Assembly: GCA_945860425.1 (NCBI GenBank)
Contig: CAMAQU010000090.1
Location: forward strand, 1-6,902
Direction of reading: 5' to 3'
Length of the DNA: 6,902 nt
Source of the DNA: Sphingomonas paucimobilis
GTDB lineage: Bacteria; Pseudomonadota; Alphaproteobacteria; Sphingomonadales; Sphingomonadaceae
Translations under genes and position numbers: made by a program
Notes under the pieces: model-generated
Told to the model about the DNA's origin: nothing
The model's database searches: none
Seen by the model: the letters and a program-made list of their open reading frames with translations, nothing else
In this document: positions 1-5,851 of the stretch, piece by piece
Position numbering within the stretch: position 1 is the first letter of the stretch
Layout of the letters: every line of letters starts with the position of its first letter

Positions 1-753
1 AAAGATCAATATCACGCTTTCCACGCCGCCCTTTTATCCGGCGAAAAATCGGTTTTCAAAGAATGGGAAGCCAACACACCCTATTTTGATGGCTGCATGC
101 CCATCGAAGTGATGGCAGAACGCGGGATTGATACGCTGCGCCACGGCCCGATGAAGCCCGTTGGGCTAGACAATCCCAAAACCGGGCGCTGGCCCTATGG
201 CGTTGTTCAGCTGCGTCAGGACAATGCCTTGGGCACGCTTTGGAACATCGTTGGTTTCCAAACCAAGCTCAAACATGCGGATCAGGTGCGCATTTTCCGC
301 ATGATCCCCGGCCTTGAGAACGCGCAATTTGCCCGGCTTGGCGGGTTGCATCGGAATACCTTTATCAAATCCCCCAAACTGCTCGATGCCACATTGCGGC
401 TGAAATCCCGGCCGAGCATCCGCTTTGCAGGGCAGATCACGGGCTGCGAAGGCTATATCGAGAGTGCGGCCATTGGCTTGCTCGCAGCCCGGTTCTGGAT
501 AGAGGAGCTCGACGGCAAGCAAACCACTGTCCCACCGCTCGAAACCGCCCTTGGCGCGCTTTTGAACCACATTACCCAAGGCGCAGATGCCGACAGTTTT
601 CAGCCGATGAACGTCAATTTTGGCCTGTTCCCGCCCCTTGCCGGCGGCACGCGCAAGGCGGATCGAAAACAAGCCTATACCGATCGCGGGCGGGAAGCCC
701 TGTCTCAATGGTTGATGCCTCACGCCTCGGCGTCGACATTTTCCGCTGGCTGA
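1..753 (+). CDS. trmFO: TrmFO, folate/FAD-dependent tRNA (uracil-5-)-methyltransferase (C-terminal part)
   Basis: The reading frame is open from base 1 and ends at TGA 751-753, giving 250 visible residues; the N-terminal part with the FAD-binding Rossmann motif lies outside the window. TrmFO methylates U54 in the T-loop of tRNA to m5U, using 5,10-methylenetetrahydrofolate as carbon donor and FADH2 as reductant, in the cytoplasm. The sequence shows family hallmarks: the motif FDGCMPIEVMAERGIDTLRHG at visible residues 29-49, whose Cys32 probably matches the conserved reactive cysteine of the family, then GPMKPVGL, and near the C-terminus RFAGQITGCEGYIESAAIGL, the conserved flavin-side segment. 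The related MnmG (GidA) is much longer and lacks this order of motifs. The 3' end overlaps the convergent EF-hand gene by 34 nt, so the last ~11 codons are shared DNA. The last ~25 residues after the conserved core look poorly conserved. The family call is secure; only the missing start is unknown. Confidence 0.93.
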   Translation, partial: KDQYHAFHAALLSGEKSVFKEWEANTPYFDGCMPIEVMAERGIDTLRHGPMKPVGLDNPKTGRWPYGVVQLRQDNALGTLWNIVGFQTKLKHADQVRIFRMIPGLENAQFARLGGLHRNTFIKSPKLLDATLRLKSRPSIRFAGQITGCEGYIESAAIGLLAARFWIEELDGKQTTVPPLETALGALLNHITQGADADSFQPMNVNFGLFPPLAGGTRKADRKQAYTDRGREALSQWLMPHASASTFSAG

Positions 754-1184
754 GAGACAGGCTTACAATCTGCCTTTGGTTTGGGCTTTCGGACGACGCG
801 TGTTGTTGCAAATTCCTGCCGATCAAGACCGCCCGAGCGGTTCTTGTCTGCCGCACCGAATTTTTCAGAGGCTTTGACCGCATATTCGTCAAAGGACAGC
901 CGCCCATCGCCATTGCGGTCTAGGCGGGCAAAGGCTTTCTGTCGGCTCGACAGATATTCGCCACGGCCAACCGAGCCATTTTTATCACGATCATAACGGT
1001 TAAACCGACGCTCTTCCTTCGTCGCTTCATCCGCCACAGGCGCAATCAGGGGAGATTGATCTGATGCAGAGAGCGCTGGTGGGTCTGGAAGTGTGACCTC
1101 GCTTGACGCCATCTGGCGTGTCAAAAATACAGTGGCCGACAACAAGAAGAAGATAGCGGCTCCTCCGCCGATATAGCGCCACAT
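720..1184 (-). CDS. membrane-anchored EF-hand calcium-binding protein
   Basis: A 154-residue protein with a hydrophobic N-terminal segment (about residues 4-22), either an uncleaved signal anchor or a signal peptide, that would place the rest in the periplasm. After a Pro/Ser/Ala-rich linker come three EF-hand loops with the expected D-x-D/N-x-N/D/S-G ... E spacing: Asp65-Glu76 (DRDKNGSVGRGE), Asp89-Glu100 (DRNGDGRLSFDE) and Asp113-Glu124 (DKNRSGGLDRQE). All have acidic or Asn/Ser ligands at positions 1, 3 and 5 and Glu at 12, so Ca2+ binding is likely. The tail is basic (KPKPK) with one Cys. I chose ATG 1184 because GGAGG lies 6 nt upstream; a GTG one codon earlier (1187) would leave only 3 nt. 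That GGAGG sits inside a perfect inverted repeat (see 1191-1227). The gene is last in the minus-strand run, 79 nt after its neighbour, and its 3' end overlaps trmFO. Its physiological role is unknown; calcium buffering or sensing is inference. Confidence 0.85.
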   Translation of the reverse strand: MWRYIGGGAAIFFLLSATVFLTRQMASSEVTLPDPPALSASDQSPLIAPVADEATKEERRFNRYDRDKNGSVGRGEYLSSRQKAFARLDRNGDGRLSFDEYAVKASEKFGAADKNRSGGLDRQEFATTRVVRKPKPKADCKPVSQPAENVDAEA

Positions 1185-1190
1185 CACCTG

Positions 1191-1227
1191 CCTCCATCAT
1201 TGTATAGATACGACACAATGATGGAGG
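1191..1227 (-). promoter_or_regulatory. perfect 13-bp inverted repeat sequestering the EF-hand gene RBS
   Basis: CCTCCATCATTGT at 1191-1203 and ACAATGATGGAGG at 1215-1227 are exact reverse complements separated by 11 nt. In minus-strand mRNA this gives a 13-bp stem whose 3' arm contains the GGAGG Shine-Dalgarno sequence of the EF-hand gene (start ATG at 1184), while the 5' arm begins with CCUCC, an anti-Shine-Dalgarno sequence. RNA read through from upstream would therefore be expected to hide the ribosome site. The repeat has no following T-run on either strand, so it does not look like an intrinsic terminator. It could instead be a DNA operator for a dimeric regulator. The symmetry is seen directly; the regulatory role is inferred. 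Confidence 0.7.
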
Positions 1228-1263
1228 GGCGACGATTGTCCAGATATAACGCCGCGTCGTTTG

Positions 1264-1950
1264 TCAGCCAGTCAGCCCCATCCAGAGCAACTTTACATAA
1301 TGGCGCGGGCCAAACCCACCCGAGGGAACACGACCCTTCACAACATCGCGCCCCGCAATGCCGAGTGCGAGCCTTAACGGCTTTAAACTGCGTTGCTTGG
1401 GCAGGGTGGAGCCTGGATCTGCATAGCTATGGGCGAGGTCCATTGCCTGAGCGGCAAGCTTTGCGTTGCTGACATGGCCTGCCAAATCCCACAACGCCCA
1501 AAGTGCCCCTGCCCGTCTTACGTCCTCAACAGAGGTGCCGCCACCATCAGCCGTCAATAGGCCAAACAAGCCGGAACCGCGCCCTTCGGCATAAGCCCGC
1601 ATATCTTCAACCGTCAGCGCGGCCCCATCTGCCAAAACAGACCAGCCGTTGATCATCTGCTCAACAGCCTGATCGGCAGCGGCGTTGCGAGGTCTTGCGC
1701 GCCATGCCTCAACCAGTGGTTCGCTTTTCCCCTTAGAAAGATCATGTGCCGCCAAGGCTTCACGCCACCAGGCCATTCGGATGGCAGCGATGGAGGGTTC
1801 ACGGACGGTGCGCACCACATGCGCAAGTCGCTCATCAATGACCCAAGCAAGCCTGTGCCCATCCCGTGTTTCTGGAGGCGCATAGCTGAGGAGCAAAGTG
1901 GGCAGAACACCCGTTGGAGAAAGAAGCCCGCTGCTCAACCGCGATAACAT
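1264..1950 (-). CDS. squalene/phytoene synthase-fold protein without canonical Asp-rich motifs (NDUFAF6-like)
   Basis: A 228-residue, largely helical cytoplasmic protein. The segment EPSIAAIRMAWWREAL (residues 51-66) matches the 'R-x-x-W-W-R-x-x-L' block seen in non-terpenoid members of the squalene/phytoene synthase superfamily, and YAEGRGSGLFGLL (120-132) matches the later helix of that fold. The DxxxD-type metal/diphosphate motifs of true CrtB or squalene synthases are not visible, and the protein is shorter than those enzymes (about 280-350 residues). It may therefore be a non-catalytic relative of the NDUFAF6 type, which in mitochondria is a complex I assembly factor; that assignment is inference. 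The ATG at 1950 overlaps the end of pdhB by 16 nt and has no strong ribosome site, which suggests translational coupling to pdhB. No carotenoid or hopanoid genes are nearby. Confidence 0.72.
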   Translation of the reverse strand: MLSRLSSGLLSPTGVLPTLLLSYAPPETRDGHRLAWVIDERLAHVVRTVREPSIAAIRMAWWREALAAHDLSKGKSEPLVEAWRARPRNAAADQAVEQMINGWSVLADGAALTVEDMRAYAEGRGSGLFGLLTADGGGTSVEDVRRAGALWALWDLAGHVSNAKLAAQAMDLAHSYADPGSTLPKQRSLKPLRLALGIAGRDVVKGRVPSGGFGPRHYVKLLWMGLTG

Positions 1951-2954
1951 ACTTTGCGGGCCGCTTCGATAACAGCGGCGGTGTTTACAAGTGCCAGTTT
2001 TTCCAGATTATTGGCATAGGGCAAGGGCACATCGACATTCGTCACACGCGCGACCGGTGCATCAAGATCGTCAAAGCCCTCTTCCATCGCAATCGCCATA
2101 ATCTCACTGGCAATCGAACATTGCGGCCAACCTTCTTCCACAATCACCAGACGATTGGTGCGTGACAGGCTCTCCAGAACCGCATCCTTATCCAACGGAC
2201 GCAGTGTCCGAAGGTCAATGACTTCGGCTTCGATGCCTTCTGCGGCCAAAACCTCTGCGGCTTCAAGCGCAAGTCCAACGCCAATGGAATAGCTGACCAG
2301 CGTTACATCCTTGCCCGGCCGCATGGTGCGCGCCTTGCCGATTTGGGCAACATGTTCGCCCGCCGGCACATCAAAGCTGCGGCCATAGACCAGTTCATTC
2401 TCGAGAAAGACAACGGGGTCATCGCTGCGGATGGCAGCCTTTAAAAGGCTCTTGGCATCGGCCGCATCAAAGGGCGCAATAACGACAAGGCCCGGCACAC
2501 TGGCATACCAAGGGGCGTAATTCTGGCTATGCTGGGCCCCCACGCGGGACGCCGCGCCATTTGGGCCACGAAACACAATGGGACAGCGCATCTGACCGCC
2601 CGACATATAATTCGTCTTGGCAGCAGAATTGATAATATGATCAATGGCCTGCATCGCAAAGTTAAAGGTCATAAATTCGACAATCGGGCGCAAGCCGCCC
2701 ATGGCGGCGCCGGTGCCAATGCCGGCAAAACCATATTCGGTGATCGGTGTGTCGATGACCCTTTTGGCACCAAATTCCTCAAGGAGACCCTGAGTGACCT
2801 TATAGGCGCCCTGATATTCCGCGACTTCTTCGCCCATGACGAATACGCGCGGATCGGCCCGCATTTCTTCCGCCATGGCATCGCGCAGCGCCTCGCGCAC
2901 AGTCAGGCGAGCGATGTCGCTGGACGGGGCCGTTGGTGTTGGATCCTGGGCCAT
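1935..2954 (-). CDS. pdhB: pyruvate dehydrogenase E1 component, beta subunit (no lipoyl domain)
   Basis: A 339-residue E1 beta subunit that pairs with PdhA to form the thiamine-diphosphate-dependent decarboxylase of the pyruvate dehydrogenase complex (pyruvate to acetyl-lipoyl-E2 plus CO2). Visible landmarks: TVREAL and MGEEVAEYQGAYKVT near the start, the ThDP-activating glutamate in DTPITEYGFAG (Glu73), EFMTFNFAMQAIDHIINSAAK, and GAQHSQ with His142, the conserved histidine of the active site. The C-terminal transketolase domain is intact (VIDLRTLRPLD, VEEGWPQCSIASEI). Start choice: ATG 2954 overlaps the pdhA stop as TGATG, with GGGGA 7 nt upstream; a TTG directly before it would also be possible. 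Only ~17 residues precede the E1 beta fold, so the N-terminal lipoyl domain reported for PdhB of Zymomonas mobilis and Sinorhizobium meliloti is absent. The E1 beta of branched-chain or acetoin dehydrogenases is a possible alternative, but the neighbouring PdhA and eno favour pyruvate. Confidence 0.93.
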   Translation of the reverse strand: MAQDPTPTAPSSDIARLTVREALRDAMAEEMRADPRVFVMGEEVAEYQGAYKVTQGLLEEFGAKRVIDTPITEYGFAGIGTGAAMGGLRPIVEFMTFNFAMQAIDHIINSAAKTNYMSGGQMRCPIVFRGPNGAASRVGAQHSQNYAPWYASVPGLVVIAPFDAADAKSLLKAAIRSDDPVVFLENELVYGRSFDVPAGEHVAQIGKARTMRPGKDVTLVSYSIGVGLALEAAEVLAAEGIEAEVIDLRTLRPLDKDAVLESLSRTNRLVIVEEGWPQCSIASEIMAIAMEEGFDDLDAPVARVTNVDVPLPYANNLEKLALVNTAAVIEAARKVCYRG

Positions 2955-3988
2955 CAATAATTCCCCACCAGAACGTCGGTATAGAGCTCGGCGGCATCCG
3001 GCTCTGGCGATGTTTCCGCAAAATCCGCAGCTTCATTAACGATCGCGCGGATCTCCTTATCAATCGCCTTCAGCTCATCCTCGTGGATGCCCGCGGCATC
3101 CAAATCATCTTTAAGGCCCTCAATTGGGTCTGATTTCTCACGGACTTGCTGCACTTCCTCGCGTGACCGATATTTGGCCGGGTCCGACATGGAATGCCCC
3201 CGATAGCGATAGGTTTGCGCCTCTAAGATCACCGGACCATGTCCTGCCCGGACAAAGTCGATTGCGGCCTCGGCTGTTCCCCGGACCTCAAGAACATCCA
3301 TCCCATTACAGACCATGCCGGGAATGCGGAACGCCTCCCCTCGGCGCCAGAAATGCGTTTCCGCGCTGGAGCGGGTTACGGCCGTGCCCATGGCATAGCG
3401 ATTATTCTCAACCACAAAGATAATCGGGAGCTTCCAGAGCGCGGCCATGTTGAACGCCTCATAAACCTGACCCTGATTGGCCGCACCATCGCCAAAATAG
3501 GCGACGCAAATGCCCCCATCCTCATTATATTTATGTGCAAAGGCCAATCCTGCGCCGAGCGGAACCTGCGCGCCAACAATGCCATGACCGCCATAAAATT
3601 TATGATCGACCGAGAACATGTGCATTGACCCGCCCTTGCCACGCGAGATGCCTGCCTCTCGGCCTGTTAATTCGGCCATCACAATTTTCGGATCAATCCC
3701 GCACAACAGCATATGGCCATGGTCGCGATAGCCGGTGATGACGCTATCTTTGTCCGTCAATGCGGTCTGAATGCCCGCGGCGACAGCCTCTTGCCCGATA
3801 TAGAGGTGGCAAAATCCGCCAATCAGGCCAAGGCCGTAAAGTTGCCCAGCCTTTTCCTCAAATCGACGGATCAGGAGCATTTCACGATATAATCGGAGTA
3901 ACTCGTTGCGATCAGCGGCGTGACGCGTTGGCTGAGCCGGCTTTGGAAGCTGGTCAGTGGCGGCTGTTTTTGTTCCTGCCTTGGCCAA
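2954..3988 (-). CDS. pdhA: pyruvate dehydrogenase E1 component, alpha subunit
   Basis: A 344-residue E1 alpha of usual length. The ThDP/Mg-binding motif runs from Gly166-Asp167-Gly168 (FGDGAANQGQVYEAFN) to Asn195-Asn196 (FVVENNRYAMG). Other family blocks are HLYIGQEAVAAG (61-72), GYRDHGHMLLCG (86-97), RGKGGSMHMF (116-125) with FYGGHGIVGAQVPLGAG after it, and YRYRGHSMSDP (260-270), the phosphorylation-loop region of eukaryotic homologues. The protein acts with PdhB in the cytoplasmic pyruvate dehydrogenase complex. The start is TTG at 3986-3988: AAGGAAGG lies 7 nt upstream, an in-frame TGA occurs ten codons further upstream, and the next ATG (residue 37) would delete conserved sequence. The Lys/Ala/Pro-rich first ~22 residues are probably a flexible tail. 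The 123-nt leader holds an 18-bp palindrome and a possible promoter, so the pdh genes may be regulated apart from eno-ftsB. Confidence 0.96.
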   Translation of the reverse strand: MAKAGTKTAATDQLPKPAQPTRHAADRNELLRLYREMLLIRRFEEKAGQLYGLGLIGGFCHLYIGQEAVAAGIQTALTDKDSVITGYRDHGHMLLCGIDPKIVMAELTGREAGISRGKGGSMHMFSVDHKFYGGHGIVGAQVPLGAGLAFAHKYNEDGGICVAYFGDGAANQGQVYEAFNMAALWKLPIIFVVENNRYAMGTAVTRSSAETHFWRRGEAFRIPGMVCNGMDVLEVRGTAEAAIDFVRAGHGPVILEAQTYRYRGHSMSDPAKYRSREEVQQVREKSDPIEGLKDDLDAAGIHEDELKAIDKEIRAIVNEAADFAETSPEPDAAELYTDVLVGNY

Positions 3989-3990
3989 GA

Positions 3991-4003
3991 AAGGACCTTC
4001 CTT
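3991..4003 (-). promoter_or_regulatory. pdhA ribosome binding site inside a small hairpin
   Basis: On the minus strand AAGGAAGG (4003-3996) lies 7 nt before the TTG start of pdhA and decides that start. The same bases form AAGGA-AGG-TCCTT, a 5-bp stem with a 3-nt loop, so the site could be partly paired. The stem is short and its effect is uncertain; the ribosome site itself is clear. Confidence 0.5.
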
Positions 4004-4013
4004 AAGGGGGTAT

Positions 4014-4031
4014 CTGTATCAATTGATACAG
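4014..4031. promoter_or_regulatory. perfect 18-bp palindrome, candidate repressor operator for pdhA
   Basis: CTGTATCAATTGATACAG is an exact reverse-complement palindrome located 26 nt upstream of the pdhA start. Its size, AT-rich centre and TGTATC/GATACA half-sites are what is expected of an operator for a dimeric helix-turn-helix regulator (TetR, GntR or MarR type). It falls immediately downstream of the best candidate -10 box for pdhA, a position that would suit repression. The palindrome is seen directly; the identity of any regulator is unknown and none is encoded in the window. Confidence 0.6.
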
Positions 4032-4032
4032 T

Positions 4033-4062
4033 CCTATAGACACCAAAACACGCCTGCGGCAA
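4033..4062 (-). promoter_or_regulatory. possible sigma70-type promoter for pdhA
   Basis: Read on the minus strand, TTGCCG (4062-4057) and TATAGG (4038-4033) are separated by 18 nt. Each matches 4 of 6 consensus bases. It lies in the 123-nt gap between ftsB and pdhA and directly abuts the 18-bp palindrome. The match is weak and the call rests largely on placement. Confidence 0.3.
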
Positions 4063-4111
4063 CGACGCATTGGCAATTTTGACGTTACGGAAACGAATGC
4101 AGACGCTTAAT

Positions 4112-4423
4112 CTACTTAAGCGGAATGATGACTTCATCCGGATGAGCAAGCCCCAATTCGCGGCGAACAAGCTCATCCACCAAATCAGGGTTGGCTTTCT
4201 TCGGGTCCAACAGGCCGACGCGATTTGCGATTTCCGTCTTTTCCTTGTTGAGCAGTGCCAATTCGGCATGACGCATTTCGATTTGCTGGCGATATTCAAA
4301 GCCCGCCAGCACGCCATTGGCACCAAAAAGGGCGTATCCGCCGAAAAAAGCGATCACAATGAAGCCCAGCGCAGGCGTCGCCGCGCTGCGAAGAATGTTC
4401 CAAAGCTGTCTCGCCTGCTTCAT
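4112..4423 (-). CDS. FtsB/DivIC-family septum formation initiator
   Basis: A 103-residue bitopic membrane protein. A short cytoplasmic N-terminus is followed by a transmembrane helix (about residues 17-36), then a charged heptad-like stretch (about 43-72, rich in Glu, Gln, Lys and Leu) consistent with a periplasmic coiled coil. The C-terminal block NPDLVDELVRRELGLAHPDE (78-97) and following VIIPL match the end of the FtsB/DivIC family. In that family the protein joins FtsL and FtsQ to recruit and activate the septal peptidoglycan synthase at the divisome. I chose ATG 4423, with AAGGG 5 nt upstream; a TTG 12 codons earlier (4459) is also in frame but would add an unlikely polar extension. The gene lies 64 nt after eno and 123 nt before pdhA. 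Association of ftsB-like genes with eno is common in Proteobacteria, which supports the call. Confidence 0.85.
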   Translation of the reverse strand: MKQARQLWNILRSAATPALGFIVIAFFGGYALFGANGVLAGFEYRQQIEMRHAELALLNKEKTEIANRVGLLDPKKANPDLVDELVRRELGLAHPDEVIIPLK

Positions 4424-4487
4424 GAAAGCCCTTGAATCACAAGCGATTCTGATAATCAACTATAAATCGCAAACCTATGCCGCCGAA

Positions 4488-5762
4488 CTAGATAAAAATA
4501 GATCGTCCGGCGTAGCGCGCTATGGGGCCAAGCTCTTCTTCAATCCGGATCAGCTGGTTATATTTGGCTAACCGGTCAGAGCGCGCGAGGCTTCCCGTTT
4601 TGATTTGTCCGCAATTTGTGGCGACCGCCAAATCAGCAATCGTTGAGTCCTCCGTCTCCCCAGATCGGTGCGACATAACTGAGGTATATCGGGCGCGATG
4701 CGCCATATCCACGGCCGCTAGAGTTTCGGTCAAAGTACCAATCTGATTGACCTTCACGAGGATCGAATTGGCCAGACCTTCGTTAATGCCATCATGCAAG
4801 CGCTTGGGATTTGTCACGAAAAGATCGTCACCGACCAGTTGGCATGTCTTGCCAATCTTGTCCGTCAGATATTTCCAGCCGGCGCGATCATCTTCGCCCA
4901 TGCCGTCTTCAATCGACTTAATCGGATATTTCGCGGCGAGTTCAGCCAGATAATCGGCATGCTCTTCCGGCGACAACACACGGCCTTCGCCCGTCAGATG
5001 ATATTTGCCGTCCTTAAAATATTCGGTCGACGCACAATCCAGTGCGAGGACGACATCGTCCCCGGGTCGATAGCCAGCTGCTTCCACCGCCTGCATGATG
5101 AAATCGAGTGCAGCCGGCGCAGAGGCAATATTCGGCGCGAACCCACCTTCATCGCCAACAGCGGTCGACAAGCCTTGATCGTGCAGCTTCTTTTTCAGGG
5201 TATGAAAAATCTCCGACCCCATGCGCACGGCATCAAAAAGGCTTTCCGCACCGACGGGCATGATCATGAATTCTTGAAAGTCGATCGGGTTGTCCGCGTG
5301 TGCGCCGCCATTGATGATGTTCATCATTGGCACGGGCAAGACATGGGCCGAAACGCCACCGACATAGCGATACAAGGGCAATCCGCGGGAATCAGCCGCG
5401 GCTTTGGCGTTGGCCAAGCTGACCCCCAAAATAGCATTTGCCCCAAGGTTGGATTTGTTTTCAGTCCCATCCAGCGCAATCATCGCTGCATCAACTTCGG
5501 CCTGATCTTCGGCATCCATGCCGAGCAACGCATCCGCAATTGGGCCATTGACGCTATCAACTGCCGCCTGAACGCCCTTTCCAAGCCACTTCGCCTTGTC
5601 TCCGTCGCGTTTTTCGACCGCTTCATAGGCACCTGTCGACGCGCCAGAAGGAACCGCCGCGCGGCCAAAGCTGCCGTCTTCCAGCAAAATATCAACTTCA
5701 ACAGTCGGATTGCCTCGGCTGTCGACGATCTGGCGGGCATGGATATCAAGAATGGCCGTCAC
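4488..5762 (-). CDS. eno: enolase (phosphopyruvate hydratase)
   Basis: A full-length 424-residue enolase, which interconverts 2-phosphoglycerate and phosphoenolpyruvate in glycolysis and gluconeogenesis in the cytoplasm. All catalytic and Mg2+ residues can be located: Ser41 in the mobile loop PSGASTG, Glu164 (FQEFMIMPV), proton-shuttle Glu205 (VGDEGGFAPN), metal ligands Asp242 (LDCAS), Glu285 (SIEDGM) and Asp312 (GDDLFVTN), catalytic Lys337 (ILVKVNQIG), and the phosphate-binding segment SHRSGETEDSTIADLAV (364-380). The start is GTG at 5760-5762, with GGAG 9 nt upstream (CTGGAG just before it), and the N-terminus MTAILDIHARQIVDSRGNPT fits the family. It is the first gene of the minus-strand run and is divergent from the DUF883-like gene across 89 nt. 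Length is slightly below the ~430 residues of E. coli enolase because of a short C-terminus. Confidence 0.98.
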   Translation of the reverse strand: MTAILDIHARQIVDSRGNPTVEVDILLEDGSFGRAAVPSGASTGAYEAVEKRDGDKAKWLGKGVQAAVDSVNGPIADALLGMDAEDQAEVDAAMIALDGTENKSNLGANAILGVSLANAKAAADSRGLPLYRYVGGVSAHVLPVPMMNIINGGAHADNPIDFQEFMIMPVGAESLFDAVRMGSEIFHTLKKKLHDQGLSTAVGDEGGFAPNIASAPAALDFIMQAVEAAGYRPGDDVVLALDCASTEYFKDGKYHLTGEGRVLSPEEHADYLAELAAKYPIKSIEDGMGEDDRAGWKYLTDKIGKTCQLVGDDLFVTNPKRLHDGINEGLANSILVKVNQIGTLTETLAAVDMAHRARYTSVMSHRSGETEDSTIADLAVATNCGQIKTGSLARSDRLAKYNQLIRIEEELGPIARYAGRSIFI

Positions 5763-5851
5763 TATATAACACTCCAGAATTGCTTGGCGGGTGAGACGCG
5801 TGTCTCTATCTGGCTAGCAGTCCCTGCGCAACCATGAGGGAAAGCAACGAC
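5763..5851. promoter_or_regulatory. divergent promoter region between eno and the DUF883-like gene
   Basis: These 89 nt must carry signals for both divergent units. On the plus strand TTGGCG (5784-5789), 17 nt and TATCTG (5807-5812) form a weak candidate promoter. On the minus strand TTGCGC, 17 nt and TAGAGA (about 5831 to 5803) is even weaker. GAGAC-GCGT-GTCTC (5793-5806), a 5-bp inverted repeat with a 4-nt centre, lies inside the plus-strand spacer and could be an operator. No promoter box here is close to consensus. Confidence 0.35.

Noticed and set aside
166..723. 185-codon open frame on the minus strand opposite trmFO
   Set aside because: Antisense to conserved TrmFO sequence, with no family features; a shadow of the real gene.
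1199..1204. TACAAT (minus strand) as a -10 box of the EF-hand gene
   Set aside because: It matches five of six consensus bases, but no -35 element is found at 16-18 nt and transcription would start within the Shine-Dalgarno site.
1201..1215. TGTATAGATACGACA in the hairpin loop region as a second copy of the pdhA palindrome TGTATCAATTGATACA
   Set aside because: Half-site spacing differs and the symmetry is imperfect; the similarity is limited to short AT-rich words.
1191..1227. Inverted repeat as a Rho-independent terminator
   Set aside because: No T-run follows either arm and the stem is only moderately GC-rich; overlap with the ribosome site fits better with translational control or an operator.
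4794..5837. Long open frame (347 codons) on the plus strand opposite eno
   Set aside because: It is wholly antisense to an unmistakable enolase, has no recognisable domain and no good ribosome site; it arises from the codon bias of eno.
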